This document shows positions 37,389 through 45,664 of a stretch of 47,066 nucleotides of DNA, piece after piece. The notes beneath the pieces were generated by a model, which searched no databases, was not told the DNA's origin, and was given only the letters and a program-made list of their open reading frames with translations. The stretch is from Erysipelotrichaceae bacterium. Its GTDB lineage: Bacteria; Bacillota_I; Bacilli_A; Erysipelotrichales; Erysipelotrichaceae. Position numbers and translations under genes: made by a program. Where the stretch lies: NCBI GenBank assembly GCA_017432545.1, contig JAFRJA010000119.1, positions 1 through 47,066 on the forward strand, in the 5' to 3' direction. Numbering within the stretch: position 1 is the first letter of the stretch; the number at the start of each line of letters is the position of its first letter.

Positions 37389-38735
37389 ATGAAAAAACTT
37401 TTAAGTATCTTATTAGTTATGCTTATGGTTTTCAGTCTGGTCGGCTGTACTCAGAAAGAAGAGCCAAAACCAGAAGGTGGCGATGACACTACTGAAACCA
37501 CTGAAGGCAAAGTATTGAATCTTTGGACTTGGAACGTTGAGTTCTGGGGCTTCTTAGAGAAGTACTATGCTGACGAAGTAATCGATGAGTACACCTTAAA
37601 GAAGGGTGACGTTACAATCAAACGTACAACTTATCCTTCTGACGGTGGTGCTTACCAGGATGCTCTTGATGCTGCATTATTAATTCAGGCAAATGCTGCT
37701 GATGACGAAAAAGTAGACCTCTTCTTAGCAGAAGCTGACTACATCATCAAGTACACTGATTCAGATGCTACTATGGATGTCAAGTCAATTGGCGTTACTG
37801 ATTTCTCTAACACTTACAAATACACTGTTGAAGCTGCTTCTGATGCTAACGGTGTTGTAAAGGGCGTTTCATTCCAGTGCTGCCCGTCTGCCTTAATCTA
37901 CAGACGTTCAATCGCTAAGGATGTATTAGGAACTGATGATCCAGCTGAAGTACAGGCTGCATTAGATTCTTGGGAAAAATTCGATGAAGTAGCTGCTACT
38001 GCTAAAGAAAAAGGTTACACAATGCTCGCTACTCCAGTAGATGACTACCGTGTATTCTCTAACAACACTACTTCTGCATGGGTTGTTGACGGCAAATTAA
38101 ATATCGATGCTGCTGTTGAAAACTGGATGACTCAGGCTGAAACATACATGACTGAAGGCTATGCTAAATATGCTACAGGCGTATGGTCAGATGAAAAGAA
38201 CTCTGAAATGTTCAAAGAAGGCAAGTCTATGTGCTTCTTCGGCCCAGCTTGGTACTTCAACTTCTGCATGGGCAATGCACAGGATCCAGATAAAGGCTGC
38301 TACGGCGACTGGGCTATCTGCAAAGGTCCTCAGGCTCACTTCTGGGGCGGTACTTGGATGTTAGCTGCTACTGGCACTGACAACCCAACAATGGTTGCTG
38401 ATATCATGAACACATTCATCAATGACGAAGACGTATGCTCTAAGTTAGTTTCTGATGAAGCTCAGTTCTCAAACAACCAGAAAGTAAACAACAAGTTTGC
38501 TTCTGATGAGACTTATGGAAACGACTTCTTAGGCGGTCAGAACGATACAGCTGTATTCGCTGAACTCGCAAAAGACATCAAGTTCCAGAACATCACTCCA
38601 TACGATCAGATCTGCAACGAACAGTTACAGGCTAACTATCTTGAATACTTAGCTGGCACAGTTGATAAAGAAACTGCCATGACTAACTTCAAAGAAGCCA
38701 TCAAGGTTGCTTACCCAAGCATCACTGTTGAGTAA
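37389..38735 (+). CDS. Carbohydrate ABC transporter substrate-binding lipoprotein
   Basis: A 448-residue type-I-cluster sugar-binding protein (SBP_bac_1 type). The signal ends in lipobox LVGC with Cys20, followed by an acidic linker (EEPKPEGGDD) and the mature domain beginning VLNLWTWNVE. The mature part has many Trp and Tyr residues suited to stacking against glucan rings. It is the first gene of the importer operon with a strong GGAAGGGAG site and biased codon use, so high expression is likely. A hairpin follows it. From context the ligand is a cello-oligosaccharide or a related beta-glucan fragment. Confidence 0.9.
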   Translation: MKKLLSILLVMLMVFSLVGCTQKEEPKPEGGDDTTETTEGKVLNLWTWNVEFWGFLEKYYADEVIDEYTLKKGDVTIKRTTYPSDGGAYQDALDAALLIQANAADDEKVDLFLAEADYIIKYTDSDATMDVKSIGVTDFSNTYKYTVEAASDANGVVKGVSFQCCPSALIYRRSIAKDVLGTDDPAEVQAALDSWEKFDEVAATAKEKGYTMLATPVDDYRVFSNNTTSAWVVDGKLNIDAAVENWMTQAETYMTEGYAKYATGVWSDEKNSEMFKEGKSMCFFGPAWYFNFCMGNAQDPDKGCYGDWAICKGPQAHFWGGTWMLAATGTDNPTMVADIMNTFINDEDVCSKLVSDEAQFSNNQKVNNKFASDETYGNDFLGGQNDTAVFAELAKDIKFQNITPYDQICNEQLQANYLEYLAGTVDKETAMTNFKEAIKVAYPSITVE

Positions 38736-38761
38736 TCTGAAAATTAATTGATCAAGAAAAT

Positions 38762-38796
38762 CTATGGCAGGTCATTGCTGGCCTGCCATAGTTTCT
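38762..38796 (+). terminator. Hairpin after the binding-protein gene
   Basis: CTATGGCAGG (38762-38771) pairs with CCTGCCATAG (38782-38791), then TTTCTT. The weak tail suggests a partial terminator or 3' stabiliser that keeps the binding protein in excess over the permeases. Confidence 0.65.
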
Positions 38797-38847
38797 TAAA
38801 TAAATAAAATCAGCAATTTGTTTAAGAAAAAAAGAGGTAAATATAAT

Positions 38848-39783
38848 ATGGGAAAAAACAAAACAAATAATAAGAAATCCATATCATATGCTAAATGGGG
38901 TTACTACTTCATCGCTCCGTTTTTTATTGTGTATGTGATTTTTACTCTGTACCCACAGATCCTGACGATCTACAACAGTTTCTTTGAGAACTATCGTGAT
39001 GGTCTTAATGTTATAGGCCCGAATTTTGTCGGTCTAGATAACTACAAGGCGCTGTTTACACCGGATAGTACCGGAACTATTCAGCTCATCAAATATTTCT
39101 TTAATACGATTTGGCTCTGGATCATCGGTGCGCTGCCACAGTTTGTCGTTTCAATGCTGCTGGCACTGTTCTTCACTTCAACAAGACTTAACATCAAAGG
39201 TCAGCAGTTCTTCAAGACTGTTATCTACATGCCGAACATCATCATGGCGTCCGCCTTTGCAATGTTGTTCTTTGCTTTGTTCTCACAAGTCGGTCCGGTC
39301 AACCAGATGCTCTATGCGATGGGCGTGGCCAATGAACCGATCAATTTCCTGGGCTTGCAGGTAAGTGTTCAGAGCCTTATCGGTCTTATGAACTTCTTAA
39401 TGTGGTTCGGTAATACGACGATTCTGCTTATGGCCGGTATTCAGGGTATTGATGAAGCACTGTTTGAGTCTGCGAGACTTGATGGTTCTACATCAACTCA
39501 GGTGTTCTTCAACATCACAATGCCGTTGCTGATGCCGATCTTCATCTTTGTATTCATTACATCTATGATCGGTGGTATTCAGATGTTCGATGTTCCTCAG
39601 ATTCTGACTAACCGTGGTGGTACTCCAAACCACACTTCAACGACACTTGTCATGTATCTGAACTCATACCTGGGCATTTCCAAGAACTACGGTATGGCCG
39701 GAGCTATCTCAGTATTGCTGTTTATCATTACCGCCGTGCTGTCTACGATCGTCTTTAAGACGATAAGCCCGAACAATAAGTAG
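38848..39783 (+). CDS. Sugar ABC transporter permease 1 (MalF-like)
   Basis: ATG 38848 is chosen because AGAGGT precedes it. The 311-residue protein has six membrane helices and the permease EAA loop (EALFESARLDGSTSTQVFFNITMPLLMP), which contacts the ATPase. It forms a heterodimer with the next permease in a CUT1-type importer. Spacing to the next gene is 14 nt. Confidence 0.92.
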   Translation: MGKNKTNNKKSISYAKWGYYFIAPFFIVYVIFTLYPQILTIYNSFFENYRDGLNVIGPNFVGLDNYKALFTPDSTGTIQLIKYFFNTIWLWIIGALPQFVVSMLLALFFTSTRLNIKGQQFFKTVIYMPNIIMASAFAMLFFALFSQVGPVNQMLYAMGVANEPINFLGLQVSVQSLIGLMNFLMWFGNTTILLMAGIQGIDEALFESARLDGSTSTQVFFNITMPLLMPIFIFVFITSMIGGIQMFDVPQILTNRGGTPNHTSTTLVMYLNSYLGISKNYGMAGAISVLLFIITAVLSTIVFKTISPNNK

Positions 39784-39797
39784 AAAGGAGAATGATC

Positions 39798-40658
39798 ATG
39801 AAAGATATTAATAAAAGCGCTCAGATAAAACTGTTCATATCTCGTTTCGTTGTATACGCGATCCTTATCTTCTTATCCTTCCTGTGTCTGTTCTTCTTCT
39901 ATCTGATGTTTGTCAATGCGACAAGATCTAATGGTGAATTACAGTCAGGCTTCACTCTTGTTCCAAGCGGAAACTTCTTTACGAACTTCTACAATGCTTG
40001 GCATGATGGCGATATCAATATCCCGGTCGGTATGAAGAACAGCTTCGTCGTTGCAATCTTATCGGCAGCTTTAACGACATATTTCTCAGCTTTAACAGCT
40101 TATGGAACTTATGTCTATAACTTTAAATTCAAGGTACTTGCGCACCTGTTCATTCTGGCGATCATGATGATCCCGTCACAGGTGTCTGCCGTTGGTTTCA
40201 TTCAGCTGGCTTTCAAATACAACCTTACCAACAAGCTGTGGCTGCTGATCGTTCCGGCGATCGCGGCTCCTTCCTGCTACTTCTATATGCGACAGTATCT
40301 GGAAGCTACACTTCCTCTGGAAATGGTCGAGGCAGCTAGAATCGATGGTTCTAACGAGTTCAGAATTTTCAACGAGATCGTTCTGCCGATCATGAGACCG
40401 GCGATCGCGGTCCAGGCTATCTTCTCATTTGTCGGTTCATGGAATAACTATTTCATGCCTTCTCTGTTGCTCAATAAACCAGAAGTCAAGACCGTTCCGG
40501 TCATGATTGCGACATTAAGAAGTGCCGACTATACCAAGTTTGATATGGGTAAGGTCTATATGCTGATGCTGATGGCGATCTTACCGGTTATGGTAATTTA
40601 TATCATCCTTTCTAAATCAATCATTAAGGGTGTTACATCTGGTTCTGTTAAGGGATAA
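39798..40658 (+). CDS. Sugar ABC transporter permease 2 (MalG-like)
   Basis: ATG 39798 is preferred over 39792 since AAAGGAG ends at 39790. The 286-residue protein has six membrane helices and an EAA loop (EMVEAARIDGSNEFRIF...LPIMRPA). It pairs with the MalF-like permease. The gene ends 12 nt before the ATPase gene. Confidence 0.92.
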   Translation: MKDINKSAQIKLFISRFVVYAILIFLSFLCLFFFYLMFVNATRSNGELQSGFTLVPSGNFFTNFYNAWHDGDINIPVGMKNSFVVAILSAALTTYFSALTAYGTYVYNFKFKVLAHLFILAIMMIPSQVSAVGFIQLAFKYNLTNKLWLLIVPAIAAPSCYFYMRQYLEATLPLEMVEAARIDGSNEFRIFNEIVLPIMRPAIAVQAIFSFVGSWNNYFMPSLLLNKPEVKTVPVMIATLRSADYTKFDMGKVYMLMLMAILPVMVIYIILSKSIIKGVTSGSVKG

Positions 40659-40670
40659 AGGAGAAATTTT

Positions 40671-41861
40671 ATGGCTGAAGTAATTTTAAAGAATGTTAAA
40701 AAGGTATATCCGTTTGGTGATACCGAAAAGAAACAGAAAAAGAATCTGAAAAAAGCTCAGGAAGAAAATCCTGAAACCAATAAAGTCAATCTGCAGATCA
40801 CTGAAGAAGGTGTAGTTGCCGTTCAGGAATTTAATCTTGATATCGCTGATAAGGAATTCATCGTTCTGGTCGGTCCTTCAGGCTGTGGTAAGTCTACGAC
40901 TTTAAGAATGGTTGCCGGTCTTGAAGAGATCACTTCCGGTGAACTCTACATCGACGGTAATCTCATGAACTCTGTTGAACCGAAAGACAGAGATATCGCC
41001 ATGGTTTTCCAGTCCTACGCTCTTTATCCGCATATGACCGTCAGAGAAAACATGGGTTACTCTCTTAAGATCAAGAAGGTTCCAAAGGATGAGATCGAAC
41101 GTAAAGTAAACGAAGCTGCTGAGATCCTGGATATCACCCAGTATCTTGATCGTAAACCTAAAGCTCTTTCCGGTGGTCAGAGACAGCGTGTTGCGATCGG
41201 TCGAGCAATCGTTCGTGATCCGAAGGTCTTACTTATGGATGAACCTCTGTCAAACCTGGATGCCAAACTGCGTAACCAGATGAGAGCTGAGATCATCAAA
41301 CTCAGAAAGAGAATCAATACGACATTTATCTATGTTACCCATGACCAGACTGAGGCTATGACTTTAGGCGATCGTATCGTTGTCATGAAGGATGGTTTCA
41401 TCCAGCAGATCGGTACGCCACAGGAAGTCTATGACCATCCGCGTAATCAGTTTGTTTCAGGCTTTATCGGAACTCCACAGATGAACTACTTTGATGCTGA
41501 ACTGGCTATTGAAAACGGCAAGTATGTCGTCAAGACCGGTGGTATCACAGTTGCTCTCTCTGAAGAAAAACAGGCCAGACTTAAAGGTCTGAATGTTGAA
41601 CCGCAGGCTGTTACTTTAGGTGTAAGACCTGATCATATCCAGCTGACTGATAAGGGCGGCGTCAAGGGTCTGGTTGAAGTATCAGAACTGATGGGTCCTT
41701 CTTGCCACCTACATATGGATGTTGATGGCAAAGATGTTATCGCCATCGTACCTACTGAGGGTAAGGCTGTAGATTATATGGGTAAAACCGTTGAGCTTAC
41801 TTTCAACGGAGAAGTCTGCCATGTCTTCTCCAAGGAAGATCAGCACAACCTGGAATACTAG
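40671..41861 (+). CDS. Sugar ABC importer ATPase (MsmK/UgpC type) with N-terminal insertion
   Basis: A 396-residue CUT1 ATPase. Walker A GPSGCGKST, Q-loop MVFQSYALYPH, signature LSGGQRQRVAIGRAI, Walker B VLLMDEPLSNLDA, and a C-terminal TOBE/regulatory domain (about 240-396) are present. Between the first strand (VKKVYPFGD) and the usual VQEFNLDI there is an extra charged segment of about 35 residues rich in Lys and Glu; such an insertion occurs in some Bacillota members. The ATPase is within the operon here, unlike shared MsmK proteins encoded elsewhere. A hairpin follows. Confidence 0.92.
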   Translation: MAEVILKNVKKVYPFGDTEKKQKKNLKKAQEENPETNKVNLQITEEGVVAVQEFNLDIADKEFIVLVGPSGCGKSTTLRMVAGLEEITSGELYIDGNLMNSVEPKDRDIAMVFQSYALYPHMTVRENMGYSLKIKKVPKDEIERKVNEAAEILDITQYLDRKPKALSGGQRQRVAIGRAIVRDPKVLLMDEPLSNLDAKLRNQMRAEIIKLRKRINTTFIYVTHDQTEAMTLGDRIVVMKDGFIQQIGTPQEVYDHPRNQFVSGFIGTPQMNYFDAELAIENGKYVVKTGGITVALSEEKQARLKGLNVEPQAVTLGVRPDHIQLTDKGGVKGLVEVSELMGPSCHLHMDVDGKDVIAIVPTEGKAVDYMGKTVELTFNGEVCHVFSKEDQHNLEY

Positions 41862-41868
41862 AAAATAA

Positions 41869-41897
41869 AAAGCCTTGGTTCCTCCAAGGCTTTAAAT
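41869..41897 (+). terminator. Hairpin after the ATPase gene
   Basis: AAAGCCTTGG (41869-41878), loop TTCCT, CCAAGGCTTT (41884-41893), then AAAT. It lacks a long T tail, so partial read-through into the GH5 and LacI genes is likely. Confidence 0.6.
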
Positions 41898-41908
41898 AAG
41901 GATCAACA

Positions 41909-42928
41909 ATGAAAGAATTCAAAGGCTACAAACATGGAATTAATTTCGGTGGCTGGTTTTCGCAATGCGACAACACCGAAGAAAGGTATGATAGTTTCAT
42001 TCATGAGGCTGATTTTGAAACAGCCGCAAAATGGGGACTGGATCATGTCAGGATCCCCATCGATTATGAACTTGTTTTGAATGATGACAATTCGTTTAAA
42101 CAGTCCGGCTTTGATCGCATTCAGAAGTGTATCGACTTATGTAAGAAGCATGGTCTGAATATGATCTTAGATCTGCATAAAACGGTCGGTTACAGTTTTG
42201 ATGATGGCGAAGCAGAAGAAGGTTTCTTTGAGAATGAATACTATCAGGATATCTTCTGCAATCTCTGGGCACAGTTAGCCAGAGAGTTTGGTCAGAATGA
42301 TAATCTGGCTTTTGAACTGTTAAATGAAGTAACAGAAAAAAGCTATATCGACAAGTGGAATGAGATCTCTAATAGAGCTATACAGTATATAAGGGATTTT
42401 GCGCCGGACATCAAGATCCTGGTTGGTTCCTACTACAACAATTCCGTTACAGCGGTAAGGGATCTGGCTATGCCTTATGACGATAATATCGTCTATAACT
42501 TCCATTGTTATGATCCGATCGCTTTTACGCATCAGGGTGCCTACTGGATCGATACGATGGATACTTCCTTCCGCATGGCATTTGAAGAAACATACGATAC
42601 ATATCGCAAGAACACCAGAAAGATCGGTGAGCGCTTTATGGCCGGTCTTCCGGAAGGTTCTGATCTAATCGATGAAAGATTCTTTGAAGCGCTGTTTGCG
42701 GATGCAATCAAAGTATCGCAAGAGAGGAATGTTCCTTTATATTGTGGTGAATACGGAGTCATCGATCTGGCTGATTCTGAGGATGCGGTCAAGTGGTACA
42801 GATGTATCAATAAGGTTTTTGAGAAATATGATATCGGCCGGGCTGCCTGGACCTTCAGGGAAATGGATTTCGGTCTGATCGACAAACACTACGATGAGGT
42901 TAGAGAAGAACTTATAAAGCTGTTATAA
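41909..42928 (+). CDS. Cytoplasmic GH5 beta-glucanase/glucosidase
   Basis: A 339-residue GH5 enzyme with no signal peptide, so intracellular. It shows GINFGGWFSQ, HVRIPIDYEL, the acid/base Glu140 in FELLNEV, YNFHCYDPIAFTHQG and the nucleophile Glu281 in YCGEYGV. It probably trims imported oligosaccharides, working beside the phosphorylases; linkage specificity is unknown. It is distinct from the secreted GH5 at the other end of the locus. It lies 2 nt before the LacI gene. Confidence 0.85.
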   Translation: MKEFKGYKHGINFGGWFSQCDNTEERYDSFIHEADFETAAKWGLDHVRIPIDYELVLNDDNSFKQSGFDRIQKCIDLCKKHGLNMILDLHKTVGYSFDDGEAEEGFFENEYYQDIFCNLWAQLAREFGQNDNLAFELLNEVTEKSYIDKWNEISNRAIQYIRDFAPDIKILVGSYYNNSVTAVRDLAMPYDDNIVYNFHCYDPIAFTHQGAYWIDTMDTSFRMAFEETYDTYRKNTRKIGERFMAGLPEGSDLIDERFFEALFADAIKVSQERNVPLYCGEYGVIDLADSEDAVKWYRCINKVFEKYDIGRAAWTFREMDFGLIDKHYDEVREELIKLL

Positions 42929-42930
42929 AT

Positions 42931-43926
42931 ATGGTTTCGATTAAAGATATTGCCAAAAAATGCAACGTTTCTGTTGCTACGGTGTCAAAAGCACTGAATG
43001 ATCAGACGGATATTTCTGAAGCTACCAAGGAAAAGATCCGCCGAGTCGCTAAGAGTATGGGTTATGCGACTAATGCATCGGCCAGGGCTCTTAAGACAAA
43101 CCGCACCTATAATCTTGGTGTTCTTTTTGGTGATGAACGTTCCGGACTGTCTCATGAATATTTCTCGATGATCTTAGAAAGTATGCGGAAAGAAGCGGAA
43201 AAATACGGTTACGATATCACTTTTATCAACCGTGCGGTCGCCGGGAAACAGACCTCATATTTGAGACATGCTGAGTACCGCTGCCTTGACGGTATCGTGA
43301 TCATGACGGCTGATTTCACTGATCCCGAGATTGTGGAACTGTGCAGTTCTTCTATCCCGATCGTCTGTATCGATTATGTTTTTGAGAATTGTTCGGCTGT
43401 CTTATCCGACAATACCCAAGGCATGGAAGACATTGTAAGATATGCCTATAATATGGGTCATCGCAAGATCGCTTATATCTATGGAGATTCCACCAATGTC
43501 ACGACCAGCCGCATGAGCAGTTTCTTTACGACTTGCCATAGGCTTCATTTGGATATACCAGATGAATATGTGGTCAAGGGTTCGTATCATGATATTAGAG
43601 ACTGCTACGATAAGACTAACGAGATACTGAAAATGAAAGATCGGCCGAGTTTAATAATATTCCCTGATGACTATTCCTATATCGGCGGACTTAAAGCTAT
43701 CAACGAACATGGTCTTAACATCCCTGATGATGTTTCAGCTATCGGTTATGATGGCATCAATATGGCCAAGATCATGAAAGTGACAACCTATGAACAGAAT
43801 ACAGAAGCTATTGGGTCGATGGCCGTCAGAAAGCTGCTGCAGATGATCATGCAACCGGAATTACCGGTTGAACGCGTTCTCATCAGCGGCAAAATGCTGG
43901 AAGGATCAACGGTAAAAAAGATTTAG
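42931..43926 (+). CDS. LacI-family transcriptional regulator of the beta-glucan locus
   Basis: A 331-residue LacI/GalR repressor. The N-terminal helix-turn-helix and hinge are VSIKDIAKKCNVSVATVSKAL with NASARALKTN, and residues about 60-331 form the periplasmic-binding-like effector domain. No ribosome site precedes it, and the stop of the GH5 gene is 2 nt upstream, so it is translated by coupling. The paired operators at 37161 and 37283 are the obvious targets, probably released by cellobiose or a related sugar (inference). Confidence 0.9.
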   Translation: MVSIKDIAKKCNVSVATVSKALNDQTDISEATKEKIRRVAKSMGYATNASARALKTNRTYNLGVLFGDERSGLSHEYFSMILESMRKEAEKYGYDITFINRAVAGKQTSYLRHAEYRCLDGIVIMTADFTDPEIVELCSSSIPIVCIDYVFENCSAVLSDNTQGMEDIVRYAYNMGHRKIAYIYGDSTNVTTSRMSSFFTTCHRLHLDIPDEYVVKGSYHDIRDCYDKTNEILKMKDRPSLIIFPDDYSYIGGLKAINEHGLNIPDDVSAIGYDGINMAKIMKVTTYEQNTEAIGSMAVRKLLQMIMQPELPVERVLISGKMLEGSTVKKI

Positions 43927-43939
43927 CCGGAGGAAAAAT

Positions 43940-44887
43940 ATGAGATATACGATTGAAAATGATGTTCTTAAAGCGGAAATATCTGATCTTGGGGCTACTC
44001 TTACCAGACTTATCGATAAACAGAGTGGAATCGATGTGGTTTTAGGCTTTAATGAAGATGAAGACTATATCCGCAATTCTGGTAATAATATCGGTGCTAC
44101 GATCGGCAGGAATTCCAACCGTATCGGTAATGCCCGTTTTTCTCTTAACGGCAAGACTTACCAGCTTTCCGTCAACAACAATATGAACCAGTTACATGGC
44201 GGCGGCGATAATGGCTTTGGTTTTAAGAAATGGAAACTGGAAGATAAAAAGGATGATGCGCTCACTTTGTCCTATTTCTCCAAAGATGGCGAAGAAGGCT
44301 TTCCTGGCAATCTGTTTGTAAAAGCTACTTATCGTCTGGAAGGGGATTCGCTGATCGAAGAGTTCGAAGGAAATTGTGATCAGGACACGATCTTCAATCT
44401 AACCAACCATTCATATTTCAATCTGGGTGACAAAGATATCCTCGATCATTATCTCCATATGACTTCTGATACCTATTCACCGACTGATGAATATGGATTG
44501 ACTTTGGATGAGACAAGAAAAACAGCTGGTACACCATATGATTTCAATACTTTCTCCCGTATTGGCGATCATTTCAATGACATCATCAATATCGACAATA
44601 ACTATGTCTGGGAGAATCTTGAAGACAAACTGATGTGTGAGCTGAAGAATGATAAACTGCAGCTGAACATCTATTCCGATCTGCCGGATATGCATGTCTA
44701 TACCGCTTATTATCTTGGTACTGATACAGGTAAAGAAAATAAACCATATGAACAATACGGCGGTATCGCTTTAGAAGCTCAATTCTATCCTAATGGGATT
44801 AATTATGGCGACAAATACCTGTTTCCGATTTTGAAGAAAGGTGAACAGGCTAAACATTATATCCGTTATCAGCTTAAAAAAGTCTGA
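43940..44887 (+). CDS. galM: Aldose 1-epimerase (mutarotase)
   Basis: A 315-residue GalM-family enzyme that equilibrates alpha and beta anomers of hexoses. Key parts: GATIGRNSNRIGNARF, NQLHGGGDNGFGFKKW, the catalytic His in NLTNHSYFNLG and the catalytic Glu in LEAQFYPNGINYG. In this operon it would process the beta-anomer sugars released by glycosidases and phosphorylases. GGAGG gives a clear start, 13 nt after the LacI stop. It is the last gene before a strong terminator. Confidence 0.92.
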   Translation: MRYTIENDVLKAEISDLGATLTRLIDKQSGIDVVLGFNEDEDYIRNSGNNIGATIGRNSNRIGNARFSLNGKTYQLSVNNNMNQLHGGGDNGFGFKKWKLEDKKDDALTLSYFSKDGEEGFPGNLFVKATYRLEGDSLIEEFEGNCDQDTIFNLTNHSYFNLGDKDILDHYLHMTSDTYSPTDEYGLTLDETRKTAGTPYDFNTFSRIGDHFNDIINIDNNYVWENLEDKLMCELKNDKLQLNIYSDLPDMHVYTAYYLGTDTGKENKPYEQYGGIALEAQFYPNGINYGDKYLFPILKKGEQAKHYIRYQLKKV

Positions 44888-44968
44888 GATGGTCAGATGA
44901 ACTTCTGAACATAGAGAACGATTTTGAATTAAAGATCAAAACAGATCTAAAAGCTTATAAATCAACGC

Positions 44969-44999
44969 AAAACAGGATCAAATTCCTGTTTTTTTTATA
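44969..44999 (+). terminator. Terminator at the end of the importer operon
   Basis: AAAACAGGA (44969-44977), loop TCAAAT, TCCTGTTTT (44984-44992), then further T. About 80 bases before it, after the galM stop, hold nothing I can recognise. Confidence 0.9.
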
Positions 45000-45055
45000 C
45001 TCTTTTAAGGAATTCGACCTTTTTCAGGCAATAAAGATATGAAGGAGGTAGAAAT

Positions 45056-45358
45056 ATGAGATCAATAATGGTTGAACCGGAGAGACTGGAAACGACGGCT
45101 TCCAGGATCGAAGAAGCCAATCGGGAGTATGACCGCACTTATCAGGCTATCTATGTCGAAGTAGATAAGATGTCTTCATCCTGGCAGGGAAAAGACAATG
45201 TGGCCTTTACCAATCAGATCAAATCTTTTGAGGACGATCTAAGACAGATTTCCATGATCATGCGCCAATATGCGGATTTTCTTAGGAATTCTGCCCGCGC
45301 TTATCGCGAAACTCAGGATGAGATCTACGCTCGTGCCAATCATTTAAGAACAGTGTAA
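45056..45358 (+). CDS. WXG100-family protein (EsxA-like)
   Basis: A 100-residue WXG100 protein, the helical-hairpin substrate type of type VII (Esx/Yuk) secretion. The W-Q-G turn is at residues 43-45, flanked by two long helices; no signal peptide is present. AAGGAGG gives a strong start. A C-terminal YxxxE-like signal (YRETQDE) is visible near residue 84. It lies 9 nt before a second member, so the pair probably forms a heterodimer. Confidence 0.85.
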   Translation: MRSIMVEPERLETTASRIEEANREYDRTYQAIYVEVDKMSSSWQGKDNVAFTNQIKSFEDDLRQISMIMRQYADFLRNSARAYRETQDEIYARANHLRTV

Positions 45359-45367
45359 GGAGGATTA

Positions 45368-45664
45368 ATGGACAATATTAGAATTACACTTCCGGAAGTC
45401 AGTGAAACGGCATCACAGATCAGAAACTATAATTCAACTCTGGATGAGATATTGAATTTTGTCTCCAAGACCATGAATGAATTGAACAGTATCTGGGAAT
45501 CAGATGGTGAAGAGATGCTGCTGTCACGTTTCCAGCGTTTTGCGACCAGATTTATTGATGAATCAGAGGTTATCGAATCCTATGCCCGATTCCTTGATTC
45601 AACAGTATCAGACTACGATTCTCTTGAATCGACGATCGTAGCCAATGCGTCTAGTTTCAATTAG
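45368..45664 (+). CDS. WXG100-like partner protein, variant turn
   Basis: A 98-residue protein of the same helical-hairpin shape. The turn has Trp43 but reads W-E-S-D-G, so the Gly is displaced from the usual WxG position. Length, acidic character and adjacency to the first WXG100 gene support the assignment. AGGAGG precedes the start. The following lipoprotein frame begins inside its 3' end. Confidence 0.75.
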   Translation: MDNIRITLPEVSETASQIRNYNSTLDEILNFVSKTMNELNSIWESDGEEMLLSRFQRFATRFIDESEVIESYARFLDSTVSDYDSLESTIVANASSFN

